A stretch of 11,987 nucleotides of DNA from Nitrospira sp. UBA6909 (lineage in GTDB: Bacteria; Nitrospirota; Nitrospiria; Nitrospirales; Nitrospiraceae), in contig DKBD01000034.1 in the NCBI GenBank assembly GCA_002451055.1, forward strand, positions 2,844 through 14,830, in the 5' to 3' direction. This document shows positions 6,714 through 11,987 of this stretch, in pieces; the stretch's first letter is position 1; the number at the start of each line of letters is the position of its first letter. The notes below the pieces were generated by a model. That model saw nothing but the letters and a program-made list of their open reading frames with translations, ran no database searches and was not told the origin of the DNA. Position numbers and translations under genes: made by a program.

Positions 6714-8291
6714 GTGACTCCCATTTCAACCTCAATCGTTTTCTATATCTTATTTGGGATTGGTGGAGCCATCGTTGGTATCGGCGCCTTCGAGTTGGTG
6801 CGCCGCAACATGGCTGCCTTAAAACGGGCAGAGATGCAGGAGCAGGCCAAGCATGTCGTGCAGAATGCGCAACGCGAAGCCGAGAACGTGCTGAAAGAGG
6901 CAAGGCTTGAAGCCAAGGATCTCGTGTTTCAGGCGAAATCGGAGTGGGAGAAGGAGCAGAAGGCAAAACTCGTCGAGCTCACAGCCGCCGAAAAGCGCCT
7001 TCTCCATAGGGAGGAAGGGTTCGAACGGAAGCTCGCCACGGTTGAAAAGCGAGAGACCGAATCGCAGAAGCGCGATCAAGAATTTGCACGGCGCGAAGAT
7101 GGGCTCATCGCAAAGGAAGCCGCGTGTGCAAAAGCAGAGCGCGAACATCGTGAGGCCTTGGAGCGGGTCGCCGGGATGACGGCGGAGGAAGCCAAGAAGC
7201 ATCTGCTCGTTGAAATGGAGTCGCAGGCCAGGCTTGATGCGGCCGGCATTGCCAAACGGACCATTGAAGAGGCGCGTGAAAATGCCGAGCGGGAGGCTCG
7301 CGAAATCATCACCGGCTCCATTCAGCGTGTGGTGAGAGATTACGTGTCAGAGTCCACGATTTCGGTTGTCTCGATTCCGAATGACGCGATGAAGGGGCGG
7401 ATCATCGGTCGCGAAGGGCGAAACATCCGTGCGATTGAAGCGGCGACGGGTATAGATCTGATCATCGACGAGACGCCTGAGGCGGTGATCATTTCGGGGT
7501 TTGATCCCTTGCGGCGGGAGATCGCCAAAGTTTCGCTTGAGCGGCTGATGCAGGACGGACGGATTCACCCCACCCGTATCGAAGAGATCGTGGAAAAGGT
7601 GAAGACCGACATCGACAAGCTGATGTATGAAGAGGCGGAAAAGATTATCTTCGAGCTCGGGCTTGCGGACTTCCACCCCGAAATGATCAAGGTGCTGGGG
7701 CGGCTAAAGTACCGGACGAGCTATGGGCAGAACAATCTCTATCACGCGCGTGAGGCCGCGTATATTTGCGGCATCATGGCGTCGGAGTTGGGGCTCGATG
7801 TCAAGTTGGCCCGGCGCGGCGCCTTACTTCATGACATCGGCAAGGCAGTCAGCCACGAGGAAGAAGGCCCGCACGCCATGCTTGGGGCAGAACTCGCCAA
7901 GAAATACGGCGAATCGCCAAAGATCGTGAACGCGATTGCCGCGCACCATGAACAAGTAGAGCCGATTTGTCCGGAAAGCGTGCTCGTCGCGGCAGCCGAG
8001 GCGCTCTCCGCCGCGCGGCCGGGGGCTCGGCGGGAAGCGCTCGAATCCTATGTGAAGCGTTTAGAGAAGCTCGAATCGCTGGCCACGGGGCAGAAGGGCG
8101 TGCAAAAGGCCTATGCCATTCAAGCCGGGCGTGAGATCCGCGTGATCGTGCGCCAAGAAGACATCACCGACGCCGAGTCATTCCAGCTGTCACGTGATCT
8201 GGCGAAGAAAATCGAACAGGAGTTGACCTATCCCGGGCAAATCAAGGTCACCGTTATTCGGGAAAGCCGGTACGTGGAATACGCGAGATGA
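6714..8291 (+). CDS. rny: Ribonuclease Y
   Basis: RNase Y is a membrane-anchored endoribonuclease that starts mRNA decay. From GTG 6714 the protein has 525 residues. An N-terminal membrane helix (about 6-26, IVFYILFGIGGAIVGIGAFE) is followed by a long charged coiled coil (about 30-205), a KH RNA-binding domain with GRIIGREGRNIRA (from G228) and an HD metal-dependent nuclease domain with LLHDIGK (H373, D374). The C-terminus has the family's RVIVRQEDI and PGQIKVTVIRE stretches. With this start the HD pair falls close to its place in B. subtilis RNase Y (368/369). The start itself is unusual: the purine tract AAGGGGG overlaps GTG, and would sit at normal spacing before the in-frame ATT at 6723. 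An earlier GTG at 6663 would add 17 residues without family character. It overlaps ymdB by 4 bases (ATGA). Confidence 0.95.
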   Translation: MTPISTSIVFYILFGIGGAIVGIGAFELVRRNMAALKRAEMQEQAKHVVQNAQREAENVLKEARLEAKDLVFQAKSEWEKEQKAKLVELTAAEKRLLHREEGFERKLATVEKRETESQKRDQEFARREDGLIAKEAACAKAEREHREALERVAGMTAEEAKKHLLVEMESQARLDAAGIAKRTIEEARENAEREAREIITGSIQRVVRDYVSESTISVVSIPNDAMKGRIIGREGRNIRAIEAATGIDLIIDETPEAVIISGFDPLRREIAKVSLERLMQDGRIHPTRIEEIVEKVKTDIDKLMYEEAEKIIFELGLADFHPEMIKVLGRLKYRTSYGQNNLYHAREAAYICGIMASELGLDVKLARRGALLHDIGKAVSHEEEGPHAMLGAELAKKYGESPKIVNAIAAHHEQVEPICPESVLVAAAEALSAARPGARREALESYVKRLEKLESLATGQKGVQKAYAIQAGREIRVIVRQEDITDAESFQLSRDLAKKIEQELTYPGQIKVTVIRESRYVEYAR

Positions 8292-9067
8292 AGGTCCTGT
8301 GCATCGGCGACATCATGGGTGAGCCGGGGAGGCGGGCCGTGGCCCGCACGCTGCCGCGGCTGGTTGTGCAGCGCCAGATCGATGTCGTGATCGGGAATGG
8401 CGAGAATGCCGCGGGTGGATTCGGCATTACGCCGGAATTAGCGGAGGAGTTGTTTGAGCTCGGGCTGTCCGTGATTACGACGGGCAATCATGCATGGGAT
8501 AAGAAGGAAGTGCTGGAGTATTTCCCGCGCGAATCGCGCTTGCTGCGGCCGGCGAACTATCCTCCAGGAGTGCCCGGGAAGGGCAGTGTCGTGGTCGAAA
8601 CCGCTGGCGGGGAGCGGGTGGCAGTGCTCCAGCTGATGGGGCGCGCGTACATGCCCACGATTGATTGCCCGTTTCAAACGGCGAAACGCGAATTGCCGCG
8701 CTTGAAGCAACAAACCTCGGCCGTAATTGTTGATATGCATGCGGAAGCGACGTCCGAAAAGATGGCCATGGGACATTATTTGGACGGAGACGTCACGGCG
8801 GTGGTCGGAACCCATACACATGTGCAAACCGCCGATGATCAGATCCTTCCCAAGGGAACGGCGTACATTACGGATATTGGAATGACTGGACCGTTGCATT
8901 CGGTGATCGGAGTGAAAAAAGAACTGGCCATCGAGAAATTCCTGACCGGCATGCCGCGTCGATTTGAAGTGGCGTCCGGCCCAGCGGTGTTCTGCGCGGT
9001 GTTGCTCGAACTTGACGCGCGTTTGGGCAAGGCCATTTCCTTTGAAAGAATCCGCGTGATCGACTGA
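8288..9067 (+). CDS. ymdB: YmdB-type (TIGR00282) metallophosphoesterase / 2',3'-cyclic nucleotide phosphodiesterase
   Basis: This 259-residue cytoplasmic calcineurin-like phosphoesterase belongs to the YmdB family, whose B. subtilis member hydrolyses cyclic nucleotides and affects biofilm and motility choices. The metal-site residues are present in order: D8 (CIGDIMGEPG), E39-N40 (GNGENAAGG), N67-H68 (TTGNHAWD), H151 (VDMHAEATSEK) and H176/H178 (GTHTHVQTAD). The segment LLRPANYPPG and the ending YITDIGMTGPLHSVIGV are also family hallmarks. The ATG overlaps the rny stop as ATGA, so translation is coupled. rny-ymdB adjacency is common in several phyla and suggests a link to RNA turnover, possibly by handling products with cyclic phosphate ends; that link is inference. 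Confidence 0.94.
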   Translation: MKVLCIGDIMGEPGRRAVARTLPRLVVQRQIDVVIGNGENAAGGFGITPELAEELFELGLSVITTGNHAWDKKEVLEYFPRESRLLRPANYPPGVPGKGSVVVETAGGERVAVLQLMGRAYMPTIDCPFQTAKRELPRLKQQTSAVIVDMHAEATSEKMAMGHYLDGDVTAVVGTHTHVQTADDQILPKGTAYITDIGMTGPLHSVIGVKKELAIEKFLTGMPRRFEVASGPAVFCAVLLELDARLGKAISFERIRVID

Positions 9068-9073
9068 AGGAGA
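9067..9073 (+). promoter_or_regulatory. Shine-Dalgarno AAGGAGA that points to an ACG start for xseA
   Basis: AAGGAGA overlaps the last base of the ymdB stop and lies seven bases (counted from G9072) before ACG 9080, which is in frame with xseA. No ATG, GTG or TTG is at the right distance in that frame. The next candidate, GTG 9116, has no ribosome-binding site. Confidence 0.65.
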
Positions 9074-9079
9074 CCGCTC

Positions 9080-10459
9080 ACGAGCCCCACTCGCTTTCTT
9101 CCGCCTTCCGTTGACGTGTCATCGAGACGGATTCTAACCGTTTCGGAACTGACCGGCCTCGTTCGGACTTCCCTTGAAACTGATTTCGCCAAGGTGTGGC
9201 TCGAAGGGGAAATTTCCAATCTTCGCGCGCCGGGGTCCGGGCACCTCTACTGTACTCTCAAGGATAGCTCCAGTCAGATTCGGGCTGTGATCTTTCGACC
9301 GATCGCTCTGCGATTACGGTTCGGTTTGGAGGACGGGCTTCACGTCATTGTGCAGGGACGAGTCACGGTCTATGAGCCGCGCGGCGAATATCAGATTATT
9401 CTCGAACATGTGGAGCCCAAGGGCCGCGGCGCGCAACAATTGGCGTTTGAACAACTCCAGCGTCGGCTTGCCGCCGAAGGGCTCTTCGATCTCGATCGCA
9501 AGAGACCCTTGCCTGCGTTCCCTCGTGCTGTGGGCCTTGTGACATCGCAGGCCGGGGCTGCCGTTCGGGACATGATTACGGTTCTGCATCGCCGGTGTCC
9601 CATCCTGCGAATCATCCTCGTGCCCGTGTCTGTGCAGGGAGACGACTCATCGGAGCAAATTGCTTCTGCTATCCGGTCGTTGAATGAATTCGGTCAGGTC
9701 GATGTCATCATTGTTGGGCGGGGCGGGGGTTCGTTGGAAGATCTCTGGAGTTTCAATGACGAGCGTGTCGTCCGAGCGATCGCGGCCTCATCCATTCCGA
9801 TCGTATCGGCTGTCGGACACGAGACGGACATCACCCTTGCAGATTTTGCCGCCGATACGCGAGCCCCCACTCCGTCGGCCGCCGCCGAAGCTGTTGCTCC
9901 AGTGCTGAGCGAGATCGTGGATCGGCTTGGTGAATGGGCGACTCGGTGCACGCAAGCTATGAGACGGCGTTGCGACGACGACCGGCAGCAACTCGATCTC
10001 ATGTGCGCCGATCTTGCAAATGTCCAATTCCGAGTGCTGAAAGATATGCAGCGTGTGGATGGAGCGGTCGTCCAGATGCGCCAGGCGGTGCAGGATGTGT
10101 TGAGACAGGGGTGGGAACGAGCGCATGCGTTGAGGCATGACTTGATCGGCGGAAGTCCGGAAGCGCGTGTGCGTTACAGCATGGCCCTTGTGCCTCAGCT
10201 TCTCTTGCGCCTCGAACAGGTGATGCGACATAGACTGAGTCGGGGAACGCAGCCCGTGCGTTCCTGCCTGGCGCGCTTACATGCGCTGAGTCCGCTGGGC
10301 ATTCTTGGTCGTGGGTACAGCATCATGGAAACTGTGCCGAGTCATGAAGTCGTTCGGGACGTGCGACAGGTGGCCGTGGGACAAGAGGTCTTGGCGCGAT
10401 TGGCGAATGGACAGCTGCGATGCACGGTGAAGGAAACCCTGTCGGAGCCGTCGGTTTAA
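9080..10459 (+). CDS. xseA: Exodeoxyribonuclease VII large subunit
   Basis: XseA is the catalytic subunit of exonuclease VII, which degrades single-stranded DNA from both ends in repair and recombination; several XseB copies join each XseA. It has an N-terminal OB fold (VWLEGEISNLRAPGSGHLYCTLKD and HVIVQGRVTVYEPRGEYQI), a catalytic domain with PRAVGLVTSQAGAAVRD, IIVGRGGGSLEDLWSFNDE, SAVGHETDITLADFAADTRAPTPSAAAE, a coiled-coil region and a C-terminal SPLGILGRGYSI segment. The start is placed at ACG 9080, giving 459 residues, because a good Shine-Dalgarno lies just ahead. The extra 12 residues (SPTRFLPPSVDV after the initiator) lead into RRILTVSELT, where family members commonly carry such a leader. 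GTG 9116 gives 447 residues and is the conventional alternative. A base error turning ATG into ACG is also possible. Confidence 0.93.
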   Translation, partial: TSPTRFLPPSVDVSSRRILTVSELTGLVRTSLETDFAKVWLEGEISNLRAPGSGHLYCTLKDSSSQIRAVIFRPIALRLRFGLEDGLHVIVQGRVTVYEPRGEYQIILEHVEPKGRGAQQLAFEQLQRRLAAEGLFDLDRKRPLPAFPRAVGLVTSQAGAAVRDMITVLHRRCPILRIILVPVSVQGDDSSEQIASAIRSLNEFGQVDVIIVGRGGGSLEDLWSFNDERVVRAIAASSIPIVSAVGHETDITLADFAADTRAPTPSAAAEAVAPVLSEIVDRLGEWATRCTQAMRRRCDDDRQQLDLMCADLANVQFRVLKDMQRVDGAVVQMRQAVQDVLRQGWERAHALRHDLIGGSPEARVRYSMALVPQLLLRLEQVMRHRLSRGTQPVRSCLARLHALSPLGILGRGYSIMETVPSHEVVRDVRQVAVGQEVLARLANGQLRCTVKETLSEPSV

Positions 10460-10483
10460 AACCCATCTCAGACCCGGTATAAT
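10455..10483 (+). promoter_or_regulatory. Candidate sigma-70 promoter for xseB
   Basis: TATAAT at 10478-10483 and TTTAAA at 10455-10460 (four of six matches to TTGACA) are separated by exactly 17 bases. The xseA stop codon lies within the -35 box. Transcription would begin near 10490, about 24 bases before the xseB GTG, leaving room for its Shine-Dalgarno. Confidence 0.6.
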
Positions 10484-10513
10484 GAGGACTTCGATAATGG
10501 AGAGGAGTTTGCG

Positions 10514-10771
10514 GTGGCCGGTGTGAAGTTTGAGCAGGCAATGGCGCGGTTAGAGGCCATTGTTGCCGAATTAGAAAAGGGGGATTTGTCCCTCGATGAA
10601 TCCTTAAAGATCTTTGAAGAGGGAGTTCGCCTCTCAAAAAACTGCTTGAAGGTGTTGGAAGAAGCTGAGAGAAAAATCGAGGTCTTGGTTCAGGATAAAA
10701 ACGGCAAAAAACAGCTTCGGGCATTCTCCTTCGGAAGCGGTGATTCCCGTGATTCCGGCCTCGGATCCTAG
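10514..10771 (+). CDS. xseB: Exodeoxyribonuclease VII small subunit
   Basis: This 85-residue partner of XseA has the family signature KFEQAMARLEAIVAELEKGDLSLDESLKIFEEGVRL, followed by the second helix (KVLEEAERKIEVLV), and so forms the usual helical hairpin. The C-terminal tail (GKKQLRAFSFGSGDSRDS) is a little longer and less ordered than in many homologues. The GTG start has AGAGGAG (10501-10507) six bases ahead. It is separated from xseA by 54 bases that contain a likely promoter, so the small subunit may be made in excess over the large one, consistent with several XseB per XseA in the known enzyme. Confidence 0.94.
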   Translation: MAGVKFEQAMARLEAIVAELEKGDLSLDESLKIFEEGVRLSKNCLKVLEEAERKIEVLVQDKNGKKQLRAFSFGSGDSRDSGLGS

Positions 10772-10833
10772 GGCGCAGGCGACTTGGGCTGTTCGATTGC
10801 CGGCGCGTTGCCCTCATTTCTTTCCAAAGTTCC

Positions 10834-11604
10834 ATGGGCGCCAAAGCACATCCTCGAAAAGACCGTCTTGATCAACGGCTTGTGGCTCAGGGATTGGTGC
10901 AGAGCCGCGAAGTTGCGGCAAGGATGATCCTTGCCGGAGAGGTCAAGGTAAACGGCGCGGTGATCGACAAGCCGTCCAAGGCTGTTTCCGTGGAGGCAAC
11001 CGTTGAAATCATTTCGCGAGGCTCTCGGTTCGTCAGTCGCGGAGGTGACAAGCTCGCGGCGGCTCTTGATGACGCTTCGATCAACACTCAGGGTCTCGTC
11101 TGCCTGGATGTCGGGTGCTCAACCGGTGGGTTTACCGATTGCCTCCTGCAGCGAGGGGCGACCCGTGTCTACGCCGTCGATGTCGGCTACGGACAATTCG
11201 ACTGGCAGCTGAGACAGGACCCGCGTGTCGTGCTTATCGAGCGGACCAACGTCCGTTACATCGAGCGCTCAGCCATCCCTGATCCTATCGAGCTCACGGC
11301 CATCGATGTCTCGTTTATCTCGTTGACAAAAGTGCTCCCCTCGATCATGCAATTTTTAGCGCCGGGTGCGAGGGTGATTGCTCTCGTCAAGCCCCAATTC
11401 GAAGTTCAAAAGGGACAGGTTGGCCGAGGCGGAATCGTTCGCGATGAGACACTACGGCAGGGTGCGCTTCAGCGCATCGTGTCTGTTGCGGCCGACCTGG
11501 GATTGCGTGTGACGAAGACATTGGACTGTCCCATCAGGGGGAAAAAGGGCAACCATGAAATATTAGCAATTTTTGAGTGCACGGCGACGTTTTGTGATAT
11601 GTAG
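10834..11604 (+). CDS. tlyA: TlyA family rRNA (cytidine-2'-O)-methyltransferase
   Basis: TlyA proteins methylate ribose of cytidines in 16S and/or 23S rRNA; older annotations call them hemolysin A. The 256 residues comprise an N-terminal S4 RNA-binding domain (about 10-70: RLDQRLVAQGLVQSREVAARMI ... VKVNGAVIDKPS) and an FtsJ/RrmJ-like Rossmann methyltransferase with SAM motif LDVGCSTGGFTDCLL (91-105). The catalytic K-D-K-E set is visible at K73 (RGGDKL), D158 (IDVSFIS), K186 (LVKPQFE) and E242 (GNHEIL). No clear Shine-Dalgarno precedes the ATG and 62 bases separate it from xseB, with no promoter seen in the gap. In many bacteria ispA and dxs lie between xseB and tlyA; here they are missing. 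The family call is sure; which cytidines it modifies is not shown. Confidence 0.93.
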   Translation: MGAKAHPRKDRLDQRLVAQGLVQSREVAARMILAGEVKVNGAVIDKPSKAVSVEATVEIISRGSRFVSRGGDKLAAALDDASINTQGLVCLDVGCSTGGFTDCLLQRGATRVYAVDVGYGQFDWQLRQDPRVVLIERTNVRYIERSAIPDPIELTAIDVSFISLTKVLPSIMQFLAPGARVIALVKPQFEVQKGQVGRGGIVRDETLRQGALQRIVSVAADLGLRVTKTLDCPIRGKKGNHEILAIFECTATFCDM

Positions 11605-11643
11605 AGCATGCGGCTGCTGGGGAACTCACGAACCGGAGGCACG

Positions 11644-11987
11644 ATGAAAGTACTTGTGACGGGCGGGGCAGGATTCATAGGATCTCACGTGGTCGATCGG
11701 CTTGTGGAGGAGGGGCATCAAGTCGTCGTCGTCGATAACCTGTCTACCGGAAAGAAAAAGAATGTCAATCGTGCGGCCACTCTGTACAAACTCGACATAC
11801 AGAGCGGGCGGTTGGAGAAGGTGTTTCGCAATGAGCGGCCCAATATCGTCATACATTTGGCCGCCCAGGTCAGCGTGCGCCTTTCGGTCGAGAATCCGAT
11901 GCTCGACGCCCAGGTCAATGTGCTGGGGACAATGAACATTTTGCATCAAGCCGCTCTGCACGGGGCGAGGAAGGTCATCTTCTCCTC
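11644..11987 (+). CDS. NAD-dependent epimerase/dehydratase, GalE-like (partial, C-terminus off window)
   Basis: The first 114 codons of an extended short-chain dehydrogenase are present. It begins MKVLVTGGAGFIGSHVVDRL with the NAD-binding GGAGFIG, then VVVVDNLSTGKKKN (acidic D that selects NAD over NADP), a LDI motif near residue 60, HLAAQVSVRLSVENP and NVLGTMNILHQAA, and it is cut at KVIFSS, just before the catalytic YxxxK. This layout fits UDP-glucose 4-epimerase and close relatives acting on UDP-sugars for surface polysaccharide. Without the C-terminal half, GalE, WbpP-like or dTDP-sugar enzymes cannot be separated. GGAGG (11635-11639) lies four bases before the ATG. It follows tlyA by 39 bases and may be co-transcribed or start a polysaccharide cluster off the window. 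Confidence 0.9.
   Translation, partial: MKVLVTGGAGFIGSHVVDRLVEEGHQVVVVDNLSTGKKKNVNRAATLYKLDIQSGRLEKVFRNERPNIVIHLAAQVSVRLSVENPMLDAQVNVLGTMNILHQAALHGARKVIFS

Noticed and set aside
10834..11604. Hemolysin function for the tlyA gene
   Set aside because: The S4 plus Rossmann fold and the K-D-K-E set show an rRNA methyltransferase; the hemolysin name is historical.
1..11987. Mobile element, CRISPR array, tRNA/rRNA gene or defence system
   Set aside because: No transposase or integrase frame, no regularly spaced repeats, no clover-leaf gene and no defence-type protein was seen; all large frames are housekeeping genes.

Overview
The window is a moderately GC-rich bacterial chromosome segment holding conserved housekeeping genes. 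The gene content and order (zapB-zapA-6S RNA-rny-ymdB-xseA-xseB-tlyA, next to a periplasmic lytic transglycosylase and an rlmN/M16 protease cluster) and the protein style suggest a Gram-negative of the Nitrospira (Nitrospirota) or deltaproteobacterial type. Nitrospira is my best guess, but it is an inference and no single marker here proves it. I see no insertion sequence, phage gene, CRISPR array, tRNA or rRNA gene.

Left part (1-3062, minus strand): a tightly packed transcript reading rlmN, then an M16 zinc protease with an intact HxxEH site, then a second M16 protein, cut by the window edge, whose zinc motif has decayed. rlmN and the first protease are joined stop-to-start (TAG-C-ATG). The two proteases look like an active/inactive exported pair.

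Middle part (3206-8291, plus strand): a divergent intergenic region with a TATAAT box and an inverted repeat leads into a 774-residue Slt-type lytic transglycosylase. A near-consensus sigma-70 promoter, whose -35 box contains the slt stop codon, then drives the cell-division genes zapB and zapA. A gap of about 570 bases follows up to the rny start. It holds a weak terminator-like hairpin, two perfect palindromic elements and a strong candidate for 6S RNA. After it come rny (RNase Y) and ymdB, which overlap by 4 bases.

Right part (8288-11987, plus strand): ymdB, xseA, xseB (with its own likely promoter), tlyA and the first 114 codons of a GalE-like sugar-nucleotide epimerase. The ispA and dxs genes that often sit between xseB and tlyA in other bacteria are absent.

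The genes cover RNA decay (RNase Y), DNA end processing (exonuclease VII), rRNA methylation (RlmN, TlyA), division-ring assembly (ZapA, ZapB) and envelope maintenance (Slt, M16 proteases). The most notable points are about expression signals: xseA appears to start at an ACG codon placed behind an ideal Shine-Dalgarno, the rny start is ambiguous (GTG or ATT), slt may be leaderless, and 6S RNA sits between zapA and rny. I found no convincing novel multi-gene system.
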